Positions 46,983-56,146 are shown, counted from the stretch's first letter. The stretch is DNA of 57,049 nucleotides from Steroidobacteraceae bacterium (GCA_029266835.1 JAQSWD010000011.1:1-57049); one strand, 5' to 3'. Translations and numbers: made by a program. Notes: generated by a model from the sequence alone, not told the origin.

Positions 46983-47818
46983 TTGCGGGCTTTGTCTCCG
47001 AAGGCCTGGGCCATCTCGCGGCCGCGATCCGTCGCGGCATCGAGAGCGGCAGCGACGATACCACGCAGATTCGCGGCATCGAACGCGCGCACCGCGGCTT
47101 CGGTGGTGCCGCCCTTGGATGTGACTTCCGCGCGCAGACGCAACAGGTCGCCGTCGCTGGCGCGCGCCATGAGTCCGGAGCCGTACAGGGTCTGGATGGC
47201 CAGTTCGCGCGCACTGGCGCGATCGAGACCCAGGTTCACCGCGGCGTCCGTCATGAGTTCCGCGACCAGGAAGAAATAAGCCGGCCCGCTGCCGGACAAC
47301 GCAGTCACCACGTCGATGTGGTCTTCCTCCGTCACCCACACGGTGGTGCCCACGGCGCCCATCACCTGGGCGGCAAGTTTGCGTTGTTCTTCACTCAGCG
47401 ACCCCGGCGCGAACATGCCCGTGGCGCCGGCGTTGTTCAGGGCAGGACGATTCGGCATGGCGCGCACCACGGCGACGCCGGGCCCGCACCAGTTCTCGAT
47501 GTCGGCGACGCGAATGCCGGCGGCGATGGACAGCACCAACGGCGGGCGTTGCGCGAACACATCGGCCAGTGGCTGCACCGTGCCCGCCATATCCTGTGGT
47601 TTGACGGCCAGCACGACCACGTCGGCGCCTTGCACGGCTTCGCGGTTGTCGGCCGTGACATGCACGCCGAGCTCGTCCGCCAACGCAATGCGCCGAGCCT
47701 GGTGCGCTTCGCCCACGCTGATCTTCCGCGCGGGAAGTCCGCGCGCGACGAGGCCGCGAATCAGCGCCCCGCCCATGTTCCCGCCACCGATGAATGCCGC
47801 AGTGATGTCCATGTTCAT
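46979..47818 (-). CDS. proC: Pyrroline-5-carboxylate reductase
   Basis: ProC makes L-proline from pyrroline-5-carboxylate with NAD(P)H. The 279-residue protein has the Rossmann motif FIGGGNMGGALIRGL, the strand VVVLAVKPQDM, MPNRPALNNAG and the C-terminal signature LSGSGPAYFFLVAELMTDAA, all intact. The stop overlaps yggT; 12 bases separate it from yggS upstream. ATG at 47812 (residue 3) is an alternative start. Confidence 0.95.
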   Translation of the reverse strand: MNMDITAAFIGGGNMGGALIRGLVARGLPARKISVGEAHQARRIALADELGVHVTADNREAVQGADVVVLAVKPQDMAGTVQPLADVFAQRPPLVLSIAAGIRVADIENWCGPGVAVVRAMPNRPALNNAGATGMFAPGSLSEEQRKLAAQVMGAVGTTVWVTEEDHIDVVTALSGSGPAYFFLVAELMTDAAVNLGLDRASARELAIQTLYGSGLMARASDGDLLRLRAEVTSKGGTTEAAVRAFDAANLRGIVAAALDAATDRGREMAQAFGDKARK

Positions 47819-47830
47819 TTGAATTCGATT

Positions 47831-48526
47831 CTAGCCGCGTGGTCCGAAGATGGCCGTCCCGATGCGCACGATGGTCGCGCCTTCGGCAATGGCCGACGGG
47901 TAGTCGGCCGATGTGCCCATGGAGAGCGTGTCCAGGCCCAGCCCGCGTTCATTGAGGTAATCGAATAGCTGGCGCGCTTCGCGGAACCAGGCGCGCTGGC
48001 GCGCGGTATCCGATTCCGCCGGGGGCATGCACATGAGCCCGCGCAGCCGGATGGATGGCAATTCGCGCACGGCCGTGGCCAGCGCGTGCATCTCCGTGGC
48101 CGGAACGCCGCCCTTGCTCGCTTCGCCGCCCACGTTGAGCTGCAGGCACAGGTTCAACGGTGGGGCATGGAAGGGCCGCTGGGCCGACAGGCGCTCTGCG
48201 ATCTTGAGACGGTCCACGCCGTGAACCCACTGGAAATTCTCGGCCACGGGGCGAGTCTTGTTAGCCTGCAGCCGGCCGATGAAATGCCAGGTGAGTTCGC
48301 GGCCGGTCAGCGCCTCCATCTTGGGCAGGCTTTCCTGCAGGAAATTCTCGCCGAAATTCTCGGCACCCGCGGATGCGGCGGCGTCAATTGCTGCGGCGCT
48401 TTGACCCTTGGAAACGGCCAGAAGCGTGACGGAATCGACACTTCGACCCGCGGCCCGGCAAGCCTCGGCGATGTGATCGAGAGTGCTCCTGACGCTCTCA
48501 GAGTAATTCTGCGGACGGGATAACAT
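47831..48526 (-). CDS. yggS: YggS-family PLP homeostasis protein
   Basis: A 231-residue PLP-binding protein with the alanine-racemase-type N-terminal barrel fold. The PLP lysine lies in LLAVSKGQ, and GENFLQES, WHFIGRLQANK and MGTSADYPSAI match the COG0325 family. It controls free pyridoxal phosphate and amino-acid balance. First gene of the yggS-proC-yggT unit, divergent from pilT with 54 bases between starts. Confidence 0.94.
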   Translation of the reverse strand: MLSRPQNYSESVRSTLDHIAEACRAAGRSVDSVTLLAVSKGQSAAAIDAAASAGAENFGENFLQESLPKMEALTGRELTWHFIGRLQANKTRPVAENFQWVHGVDRLKIAERLSAQRPFHAPPLNLCLQLNVGGEASKGGVPATEMHALATAVRELPSIRLRGLMCMPPAESDTARQRAWFREARQLFDYLNERGLGLDTLSMGTSADYPSAIAEGATIVRIGTAIFGPRG

Positions 48527-48554
48527 ATTGGTCAGTGATACCCGGGTCTATACT
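48526..48554 (+). promoter_or_regulatory. Candidate pilT promoter
   Basis: TATACT at 48549-48554 is a good -10 element, with a weak TATTGG -35 at 48526 and 17 bases between. It lies 26 bases before the pilT ATG, within the yggS-pilT divergent gap. Confidence 0.5.
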
Positions 48555-48580
48555 GAACGGCGCTTATCAAGGGACACCGC

Positions 48581-49621
<1,041 letters not shown>

Positions 49622-49633
49622 GGAGCCAGGGTC

Positions 49634-50791
49634 ATGGATCGCGAACAAGGAATAAAGCTGATGCAGGATCTCCTGCGTCGCGTGGTGGACAAGAAGGCTT
49701 CCGACCTGTTCATCACCGCGGGTTTTCCCCCGGCGATCAAGATCGATGGCGAGGTCCGGCCACAGTCCGAGCGCGCGCTCACCGCGGAGCAGTCCGCCGT
49801 GCTGGTGCGCGCCATCATGAACGACCGCCAGACCAAGGAATTCGACGCGACGAAGGAATGCAACTTCGCGATCGCGCCTCCGGGCATCGGCCGTTTCCGC
49901 GTGAACACCTTCGTGCAGCAGGGCAACACCGGCTGCGTCATCCGCCTGATCAATTCCAAGATTCCCACGCTCGAAGAGCTGGAATTGCCCCCGGTGCTCA
50001 AGGAAGTCGTGCTGTCCAAGCGCGGGCTCGTGATCATGGTGGGCGGCACGGGTTCGGGTAAGTCCACGTCGCTGGCCGCGATGGTGGGTTATCGCAACGA
50101 GAAAACCCGCGGCCACATCGTGACGATCGAAGACCCGGTGGAGTACGTTCACCAGCACAAGGGCTGCGTGATCACGCACCGCGAAGTGGGCGTGGACACC
50201 GAGAACTGGCATGCCGCGCTGAAGAACACGCTGCGCCAGGCGCCCGACGTCATCCTGATCGGCGAAATCCGCGACCGCGAGACCATGGAGTACGGCATCC
50301 AGTTCGCCGAGACCGGCCACCTGGTGCTGGCCACGCTGCACGCCAACAGCTCGAACCAGGCGCTGGACCGCATCATCAACTTCTTCCCCGATGAGCGGCG
50401 CGAACAGCTGCTCATGGATCTCTCGCTGAACATCCGCGCGCTGGTGTCGCAGCGCCTGATTCCGCGCGAGTCCGGCTCCGGCCGCATCGCGGCCATGGAG
50501 ATCATGCTGAATTCGCCCCTGATCCAGGACCTGATCTTCAAGGGCAAGGTCCAGGAGATCAAGGAAGTCATGTCGCGTTCGACGCGCATCGGCATGAAGA
50601 CCTTCGACCAGGCGCTCTACGACCTGTACGAGACCGGCTTCATTTCCTACGAAGACGCATTGCGCAACGCGGATTCCAAGAACGAGTTGCGGCTCAAGAT
50701 CAAGCTCGAGAGCAAGCGCGAAGTGAAGAACCTCGACGACGGCGGAACGCTGAGCATGGTCGACGAAGAGCAACAGGGTCGCTCGTTCTGA
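49634..50791 (+). CDS. pilU: Type IV pilus ATPase PilU
   Basis: The accessory retraction ATPase that assists PilT. The 385-residue protein has KASDLFITAGFPPAIKIDGE, Walker A GGTGSGKSTS, EDPVEYVHQHKG, IGEIRDRETM and LATLHANSSNQALDRI. The C-terminal extension (RLKIKLES then an acidic end) is the PilU hallmark. It has AGGAG before the ATG and 31 bases to the next paralogue. Confidence 0.95.
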   Translation: MDREQGIKLMQDLLRRVVDKKASDLFITAGFPPAIKIDGEVRPQSERALTAEQSAVLVRAIMNDRQTKEFDATKECNFAIAPPGIGRFRVNTFVQQGNTGCVIRLINSKIPTLEELELPPVLKEVVLSKRGLVIMVGGTGSGKSTSLAAMVGYRNEKTRGHIVTIEDPVEYVHQHKGCVITHREVGVDTENWHAALKNTLRQAPDVILIGEIRDRETMEYGIQFAETGHLVLATLHANSSNQALDRIINFFPDERREQLLMDLSLNIRALVSQRLIPRESGSGRIAAMEIMLNSPLIQDLIFKGKVQEIKEVMSRSTRIGMKTFDQALYDLYETGFISYEDALRNADSKNELRLKIKLESKREVKNLDDGGTLSMVDEEQQGRSF

Positions 50792-50822
50792 CTTCTCTCC
50801 TGGCCGGAACCAAATCGCGGAT

Positions 50823-51950
50823 ATGCCGAAAGTGAACGAACAGTTCGTCGATACGATTGAAGTCAAGGAACCGGCAAATGGCGCCCCGATGGTGCTCAAC
50901 ACCCGGCCGCTGTTCAAGCTGATGGTCGAGCGCAAGGCTTCCGATCTTTTCTTCACTTCGAATTCGCCCATCAAGGTGAAGATCGAAGGCGCCATCATCC
51001 CGATCAACAAGCAGGTGCTCACGCCCGAGACCGTCCGCCAGGCCTCGTATGGCCTCATGACGCCGGACCAGCTCGAGCATTTCAAGCGCGAACTGGAGAT
51101 CGACTTCGCGATCTCCGAGCCCGGCCTCGGCCGATTCCGCGTGAACGTCTTCTACCAGCGCGGTTACCCCGCGATGGTGTTGCGCTACATCAGCGCCGAC
51201 ATGCCCAAGCTGGACGCACTGGGCCTGCCCGACATGTTCAAGGACCTCATCATGATGAAGCGCGGGCTCATCCTGATGGTGGGCGCCACGGGTTCGGGCA
51301 AATCGACTTCGATCGCGGCGATGATCAACCATCGCAACGAGGTTTCCTCGGATCACATCGTGACCATCGAGGACCCGATCGAATTCCTGCACACCAACAA
51401 GCGCTCGATCGTGAACCAGCGCGAGGTGGGCCTCGACACCAAGTCGTTCGCGCGCGCCCTGCGCGGCGTGATGCGCGCGGCTCCCGACGTCATCCTGATC
51501 GGCGAAATCCGCGACAAGGAGACGATGGAGGCGGCGATCAACCTTTCCGGCACGGGCCACCTGGTTCTCTCGACCCTGCATGCGAACAACAGCGCTGAAA
51601 CGCTGGATCGCATCATCAACATGTTTCCGCAGGACCAGCACAAGCAGGTCTTCCTCGACCTGTCGCAGTACCTGCGCGCCATCCTTTCGCAGCGGCTGGT
51701 GGTGGGCAAGGACGGCAAGCGCATCGCGGCCATCGAAGTCATGCTGAACACGCCCTACGTCACCGAACTCGTGAAGAGGGGCGACGTCTCGGCGATCAAG
51801 GAAGCGATCGTCGCCAGCTCAGAACGTGGCGTGCAGAGCTTCGACGTGGCGCTGCTGAATCTCTACAAGCAGAACCGCATCGAGCTCGAGGAGGCGTTGA
51901 CCAACGCCGATTCGCGCTCGAACCTGGAAGCGAAGATCAACTTCGGCTAG
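50823..51950 (+). CDS. Third PilT/PilU-family ATPase
   Basis: A third tandem paralogue of 375 residues. An extra ~25-residue N-terminal leader precedes the PilT-like core: MVERKASDLFFTSNSPIKVKIEG, Walker A GATGSGKSTS, EDPIEFLHTNKRS, IGEIRDKETMEAAI and LSTLHANNSAETLDRI. Catalytic motifs are complete. It lacks both the AIRNLIRE motif typical of PilT and the acidic PilU tail, so it is a separate subtype, perhaps for a modified pilus or motor switching. Confidence 0.9.
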   Translation: MPKVNEQFVDTIEVKEPANGAPMVLNTRPLFKLMVERKASDLFFTSNSPIKVKIEGAIIPINKQVLTPETVRQASYGLMTPDQLEHFKRELEIDFAISEPGLGRFRVNVFYQRGYPAMVLRYISADMPKLDALGLPDMFKDLIMMKRGLILMVGATGSGKSTSIAAMINHRNEVSSDHIVTIEDPIEFLHTNKRSIVNQREVGLDTKSFARALRGVMRAAPDVILIGEIRDKETMEAAINLSGTGHLVLSTLHANNSAETLDRIINMFPQDQHKQVFLDLSQYLRAILSQRLVVGKDGKRIAAIEVMLNTPYVTELVKRGDVSAIKEAIVASSERGVQSFDVALLNLYKQNRIELEEALTNADSRSNLEAKINFG

Positions 51951-52093
51951 CTGCCCCCGGGCGTATCGCCCGGTGATACCAGGCGGCACGTGCGTCACCG
52001 GCGCGCCAGCCGGGAACCAAACTACTCGTCCCGTGCGTTATGATCCGGCCGCGTGCCTCCGCGCGCACGATCAACAAACTACTGGACGTCCAA

Positions 52094-52855
52094 ATGATCA
52101 AACTACGCACCCTGGTGCTGCTGCTGGCCCTCGCTCCGGCCGCCACTCTGGCCGATGACTATCGCTTCGAGGCGCGGGCTTCCTTCACCCGCGACATGCC
52201 AGAATTCGACGTCCCGGTGGGTGACCCGGAAGTACTCTCGCTGTCAGGCACCTGGTACTTCGCCCCGGTGGCGACGGATGGCGTGCCGCTGTCCGAGGCG
52301 GCTTTTCTCGGGCGTGCGAGCTACGTTGGCGCCATCGCCGCGCGGTTCGAACTGTTCGATACACACCTGGATGCGCAGGCGGCGAGCATCGGCTATTACT
52401 TCCCCGGCACCATGTTGTTCGCGGGCGCGGGCGTGTCACGCAGCGAGCAGGTGATTGCGCTCAATTCCACCACTCGCCTGACGGATCACTTCACCCAGTG
52501 GTTCGGCACGCTCGGCATCGCGCCCATCGACGGCTTGCTGATCACCACGGACCTCGGTGAGGGTGGTTATGACCCCAACCTCAGGGCGCGCCATGTCGGC
52601 AGGCTGCCGAACTCGCACTTCTACGCGGGCAGCGTGAGCATCGTCGACCCCGACGAGGGAGACACGTCGATAGGCGTCGACTTCGATTACTTCCTCGATG
52701 ACTCGACCAGCGTTGGCGCCGGCTACCAGGATGGCCCGGACCGGCTGGAGGTGCGCGCCGAGAGGTTCTTCTCGGGCAGCTGGGCGGCTGGAGTCTCCGC
52801 CTACACCGCGGATGGCAGCGATGGTTTCGGCGTCTTCATCAAGTGGCGCCACTGA
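52094..52855 (+). CDS. Putative outer-membrane porin
   Basis: The 253-residue protein has a signal peptide (ending ATLADD) and a sequence of amphipathic beta strands with turn-type Gly/Asp/Asn, matching the putative-porin type (about 12 strands expected): for example GAIAARFELF and ASIGYYFPGT. It ends KWRH rather than in a clear aromatic. ATG 52094 gives the clean signal peptide. Transport substrate unknown. Confidence 0.75.
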   Translation: MIKLRTLVLLLALAPAATLADDYRFEARASFTRDMPEFDVPVGDPEVLSLSGTWYFAPVATDGVPLSEAAFLGRASYVGAIAARFELFDTHLDAQAASIGYYFPGTMLFAGAGVSRSEQVIALNSTTRLTDHFTQWFGTLGIAPIDGLLITTDLGEGGYDPNLRARHVGRLPNSHFYAGSVSIVDPDEGDTSIGVDFDYFLDDSTSVGAGYQDGPDRLEVRAERFFSGSWAAGVSAYTADGSDGFGVFIKWRH

Positions 52856-52883
52856 GTATCCGGAATATTTGCCGCCTTCGCTC

Positions 52884-52911
52884 TTGACAGGCCGCGATTC
52901 ACGCCTAGAAT
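52884..52911 (+). promoter_or_regulatory. Near-consensus sigma-70 promoter
   Basis: TTGACA (52884-52889), a 16-base spacer and TAGAAT (52906-52911). Transcription should start near 52918, only about 4 bases before the ATG of the small ORF. Confidence 0.75.
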
Positions 52912-52921
52912 GCGCGCCCCT

Positions 52922-53050
52922 ATGCATCCTAACTACCAATTCCACTTCGTTCGCGAAGCGACCGCGCTGCCGCGGTGCCCGATTCTGTCGAATCGGCCCG
53001 GCGCGTCCGCGTGCGCGCTCAGCGACGAACGTGATTACGAATTGAACTAG
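52922..53050 (+). CDS. Possible 42-residue protein on a nearly leaderless mRNA
   Basis: The frame MHPNYQFHFVREATALPR continues to a Cys/Ser/Asp-containing end and stops at TAG 53050. It lies exactly between a strong promoter and a strong terminator, so the ~220-nt transcript is real even if the ORF is not. No ribosome-binding site is possible with so short a leader. It may be a leaderless peptide or a non-coding RNA. Together with the following terminator, tRNA-like and structured RNA it fills the 842-bp gap before the slipin gene; 53146-53223 shows nothing I can name. Confidence 0.4.
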   Translation: MHPNYQFHFVREATALPRCPILSNRPGASACALSDERDYELN

Positions 53051-53102
53051 CTCTTCGTGTTTCCGGAGAGCGGCGTTCAGGCAGCTTTCCGAGACCCAAT
53101 AG

Positions 53103-53142
53103 AGGCCCCGGTCGGCTGTCGCTGACCGGGGCCTTCAGCTTT
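53103..53142 (+). terminator. Rho-independent terminator
   Basis: A perfect 11-bp stem (AGGCCCCGGTC / GACCGGGGCCT) is followed by TCAGCTTTT. It ends the short transcript and separates it from the tRNA-like gene. Confidence 0.85.
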
Positions 53143-53259
53143 TCAGGCCCCAGGAAATGCGCCGTTTGGCGCGATGAATTCGGTGCGTTGCGCGAGCGGC
53201 GCGCCGTCAGGAGGTCTTTGTCCCGAAATTTCGCAGCGGTCCGGTTTCGAATGGCCGGC

Positions 53260-53275
53260 TGGCGCGCCTCACGCT
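53260..53275 (+). promoter_or_regulatory. Sigma-54-like -24/-12 element before the tRNA-like gene
   Basis: TGGCGCG then GCT, with GG at 53261-53262 and GC at 53273-53274 exactly 10 bases apart, fits the -24/-12 spacing of sigma-54 promoters, though the -12 lacks the TT before GC. The start would be near 53286. A 10-bp palindrome (CGAAATTTCG, 53224-53233) lies upstream and could bind an activator. Confidence 0.4.
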
Positions 53276-53314
53276 GTGAACGCGCGTACCGCGATGTAGC
53301 GGGGCAGTGATCGC

Positions 53315-53391
53315 AACAGGCTAGCTCAGACGGGTAGAGCAGGAGATTTGAAATCTCCCTGTCGCGGGTTCGAATCCCGCGCCTTGTTCCA
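53315..53391 (+). tRNA. tRNA-like gene with UGA anticodon and imperfect acceptor
   Basis: A full cloverleaf is visible: D arm GCTC/GAGC with GGG in the loop, anticodon stem GGAGA/TCTCC (53342-53358) with loop TTTGAAA, a 5-base variable loop, T arm GCGGG/CCCGC with TTCGAAT, and encoded CCA at 53389-53391. The loop gives anticodon UGA, which reads serine UCA, yet the variable loop is short (class I) and lacks the long arm seryl-tRNA synthetase needs. The acceptor AACAGGC/GCCTTGT mismatches at pairs 2-71 and 3-70, or pairs fully only with a bulged T. It lies 306 bases before a slipin-rtcB pair. I read it as a specialised tRNA-like RNA, not a decoding tRNA. Confidence 0.65.
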
Positions 53392-53680
53392 AGCAAGTAC
53401 TGAAAGTAGCTGGCGGGACGCGAGTCCCGCATCGGAGTGACCTGGCGGTCCGCGGCCCTCGCGCGGATGGCGGCACGTCCGGCGCCGTGAGGCGCGCGGC
53501 GTGCGCGGTCGGGAGCGTGGAATGTTTCGGAGGAAGTACGCGTCGCGGAAAGGACGCGCGACGATTCCGACGCTGACTTCGCCGACGGCCGCGCGCAAGG
53601 CGCGTCCCGCGCTCGAGGTGTGGGTATCACTCCGACCTTTTCGGAGTGCCCGTGGGCAATGGGGCCCACGGGCCGGGGTG
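53392..53680 (+). ncRNA. Highly structured RNA between tRNA-like and slipin genes
   Basis: About 290 bases without a credible ORF fold into many strong helices: GCGGGAC-GCGA-GTCCCGC (53413-53430), TCCGCG/CGCGGA, GCGCC-GTGA-GGCGC within GCACG/CGTGC, a long arm AGCGT-GGAAT/ATTCC-ACGCT enclosing CGTCGCG/CGCGACG, and CCCGTGGGC/GCCCACGGG (53649-53672). Two loops are GNRA tetraloops. TCACTCCGA (53627-53635) can pair with TCGGAGTGA at 53432-53440, closing the whole domain, or with TCGGAGTG at 53641-53648. It probably forms one transcript with the tRNA-like part. Boundaries are approximate. Confidence 0.6.
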
Positions 53681-53697
53681 GAAGTGAGGAGACGATG

Positions 53698-54837
53698 ATG
53701 TGGATGTTGAAGCGGGTGAAGGTGGCGCTGTACGAACGCGCGCTGGTGTATCGCGATCGCGACCTGGAGCGCGTGCTCGCGCCAGGCAAGTACTGGCTGG
53801 TGGGCCGCGGTCTGGCGGTGCAGGTGTATGACGTGGGCAAGCCGGAAGCGGACTTGCCGCGCGCCGACCTGCTGGTGGCGGAGAAGCGGGGCTTGCTGGA
53901 GCCGTACGTGCAGATCGTGGAACTTGGCGATCGCGAGGCAGGCCTGGTCTACAAGAACGAGCGCCTGACCGGCGTGCTCGCGCCGGGTACGCGCCAGCTC
54001 TACTGGCGTGGTCCCGTGACGGTACGCGTCGAAGTGCGTGACCTCTCGAAGGAATACGCGCTCGATGCGGACACGGCGCGAGTCCTCACGCGCGCGCTGG
54101 GTACCGTCGGACTTGCCAGCATCGTCGGTGTGGCCGAAGTGCCGGATACGGCGGTCGGCCTGCTGATCGTGGATGGCGAGCTGCGCGAAGTGCTGAAGCC
54201 CGGTGTGACGGCGTACTGGAAGTTCCAGCGCAACCTGCGCGTGGAACTGGCCGAGATGCGTCTGCAGACCATGGAGGTGGCGGGCCAGGAAATCCTGACG
54301 CGCGACAAGGTCAGCCTGCGTCTCAACCTCACCGCGCTATGGCAGGTGACGGACGCGGTGAAGGCGCGCTCGGTGGTCAGCAATGCCGTCGAGTACGTCT
54401 ACAAGGAACTGCAGCTGGCCCTGCGGGAGGCGGTGAGTTCGCGCACGCTGGACGAATTGCTGACCGACAAGGGCGCGCTCGATCGCGAGGTCGCGGCGTC
54501 GGCGGGCAAGCTGGAAAGCAGCGGTCTCGCGGTGCGTTCGGTGGGTGTGAAGGACGTGATTCTTCCGGGTGAGATGAAGACCATCCTCAACCAGGTGGTC
54601 GAGGCGGAGAAGGTGGCGCAGGCCAACCTGATCCGCCGCCGCGAGGAAACGGCAGCGACCCGTTCGCTGCTGAACACCGCGCGACTCATGGAAGAGAACC
54701 CGACGCTGCTGCGTCTGAAGGAGCTGGAGACGCTCGAAAAGGTGACGGAGAAGGTGGGCTCGCTCACCGTCTACGGCGGCCTCGAGGGCGTATTGAAGAA
54801 CCTGGTGCCGGGCCTCACGAAGGGCGCGGCCCAGTAG
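53698..54837 (+). CDS. Slipin (SPFH/band 7) family protein of RtcB loci
   Basis: A 379-residue stomatin/prohibitin-type protein. The N-terminal ~180 residues contain three copies of a VLxPGxxxxW-type motif (residues 26-33 VLAPGKYW, 93-103, 165-174 VLKPGVTAYW), longer than ordinary slipins. The SPFH core follows (LQTMEVAGQEILTRDKVSLR; ALREAVSSRTLDELL), then a coiled C-terminus (EAEKVAQANLIRRREETAATR). No clear transmembrane helix is seen at the N-terminus. GAGGAG ends 6 bases before ATG 53698; ATG 53695 is an alternative. It precedes rtcB by 72 bases, a known slipin-RtcB pairing. Confidence 0.88.
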   Translation: MWMLKRVKVALYERALVYRDRDLERVLAPGKYWLVGRGLAVQVYDVGKPEADLPRADLLVAEKRGLLEPYVQIVELGDREAGLVYKNERLTGVLAPGTRQLYWRGPVTVRVEVRDLSKEYALDADTARVLTRALGTVGLASIVGVAEVPDTAVGLLIVDGELREVLKPGVTAYWKFQRNLRVELAEMRLQTMEVAGQEILTRDKVSLRLNLTALWQVTDAVKARSVVSNAVEYVYKELQLALREAVSSRTLDELLTDKGALDREVAASAGKLESSGLAVRSVGVKDVILPGEMKTILNQVVEAEKVAQANLIRRREETAATRSLLNTARLMEENPTLLRLKELETLEKVTEKVGSLTVYGGLEGVLKNLVPGLTKGAAQ

Positions 54838-54842
54838 GAAAA

Positions 54843-54883
54843 CCGGCGGACTCCCCGGCCTTGCGGCCAAGGCGGTCCGCCGG
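54843..54883 (+). other. Strong hairpin in the slipin-rtcB gap
   Basis: CCGGCGGAC pairs with GTCCGCCGG (9 bp), with an inner GGCC-TTGC-GGCC hairpin. There is no T-run, so it is more likely an RNA-stability, processing or attenuation element than a terminator. Confidence 0.55.
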
Positions 54884-54909
54884 CGAGTACTCTTGAGCAG
54901 AGAATCAAC

Positions 54910-56130
54910 ATGGAAAAGAACTACGAAACGATGAACGTGGAAGGCGGCCGCCACGTGAAGATGTGGACGCAGGGCGTGCCCGTCGACGAACAGGCCAAGG
55001 AGCAGCTGACCAACATCGCGCGCATGCCTTTCGTGCATTCGCACCTGGCCGTGATGCCGGACGTGCACGTGGGCAAGGGCGCGACGGTGGGTTCGGTGAT
55101 CGCCACCCAGGGCGCCATCATTCCGGCCGCCGTGGGCGTCGACATCGGTTGCGGCATGATGGCCGTGCAGACCACCTTGGCAGCCAAGGATCTGCCGGAG
55201 TCACTGGCGGCGCTGCGCTCGCGCATCGAACGGGCAGTGCCGCATGGCTCGTCGAAAGTGCGTGGACGCTACGACCGCGGCTCCTGGGGCAACGCGCCGG
55301 ATTCGGTGGCGACGCGGTGGAAGGCGCTCGCAGCGCGTCATGCAGCCATCGTCGCGAAGTATCCGCGCCTGAGGAACAAGGAACCGCACAAGCAGTTGGG
55401 CACGCTCGGTGGCGGCAACCACTTCATCGAAGTCTGTCTCGACACCTCGCGATCCGTGTGGGTGATGTTGCACTCGGGTTCGCGTGGCATCGGCAACATG
55501 ATCGGCCAGCTCTTCATCGAGCTGGCGCGCAAGGACATGATGAAGCATTTCATCAACCTGCCCGATCGCGATCTCGCCTACCTGGTCGAGGGTACGGATC
55601 ACTTCGACGATTACGTCGAGGCCATGACCTGGGCCCAGGACTACGCAGCCGAGAACCGCCGCGCGATGATGGATGCGGTGCTGCGTGTGATGCGGGAAGA
55701 GCTGCGGCCCTTCCAGCTGGGTGAGGTGGCCGTGAACTGCCACCACAACTACTGCACGCATGAGAGGCACTTCGGAGAGGACCTCATCGTGACCCGCAAG
55801 GGCGCGGTGAGCGCGAAGAAGGGCGAGCTCGGCATCATCCCGGGGTCGATGGGCGCGCGTTCGTACATCGTGCGCGGGCTCGGCAACCCCGAGAGCTTCG
55901 AAAGTTGCAGCCACGGCGCGGGCCGCGTGATGTCGCGTACCGCGGCGCAGAAGCGCTTCACGGTCGAGGATCACATCGCCGCGACCGAAGGCGTCGAGTG
56001 TCGCAAGGACAAGGACGTCATCGACGAAACGCCGGCCGCGTACAAGGACATCGACGCGGTCATGGCGGCGCAGCGCGATCTCGTGGAGATCGCGTATACC
56101 CTGAAGCAGGTGGTGTGCGTGAAGGGTTGA
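54910..56130 (+). CDS. rtcB: RNA-splicing ligase RtcB
   Basis: RtcB seals RNA ends with 2',3'-cyclic phosphate or 3'-phosphate to 5'-OH ends using GTP and manganese; it repairs broken tRNAs. The 406-residue protein is full length (E. coli 408). Metal ligands include Cys81 in GVDIGCGM, DVHVGKG, GGGNHFIEV and LHSGSRGIG; the guanylylated histidine is His335 in CSHGAGRVMSR. The preceding slipin gene is on the same strand. There is no RtcA cyclase gene downstream, so cyclic ends must be used directly or healed elsewhere. Confidence 0.95.
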   Translation: MEKNYETMNVEGGRHVKMWTQGVPVDEQAKEQLTNIARMPFVHSHLAVMPDVHVGKGATVGSVIATQGAIIPAAVGVDIGCGMMAVQTTLAAKDLPESLAALRSRIERAVPHGSSKVRGRYDRGSWGNAPDSVATRWKALAARHAAIVAKYPRLRNKEPHKQLGTLGGGNHFIEVCLDTSRSVWVMLHSGSRGIGNMIGQLFIELARKDMMKHFINLPDRDLAYLVEGTDHFDDYVEAMTWAQDYAAENRRAMMDAVLRVMREELRPFQLGEVAVNCHHNYCTHERHFGEDLIVTRKGAVSAKKGELGIIPGSMGARSYIVRGLGNPESFESCSHGAGRVMSRTAAQKRFTVEDHIAATEGVECRKDKDVIDETPAAYKDIDAVMAAQRDLVEIAYTLKQVVCVKG

Positions 56131-56146
56131 GTGATGACGAAGTCAG

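Noticed and set aside
53315..53391. Reading the tRNA-like gene as tRNA-Sec or tRNA-Phe
   Set aside because: tRNA-Sec needs anticodon UCA and a longer acceptor and variable arm; Phe (GAA) would require shifting the anticodon stem, which then no longer pairs.
53649..53672. Terminator before the slipin gene
   Set aside because: The CCCGTGGGC hairpin has no following T-run and lies within the leader just before the ribosome-binding site.
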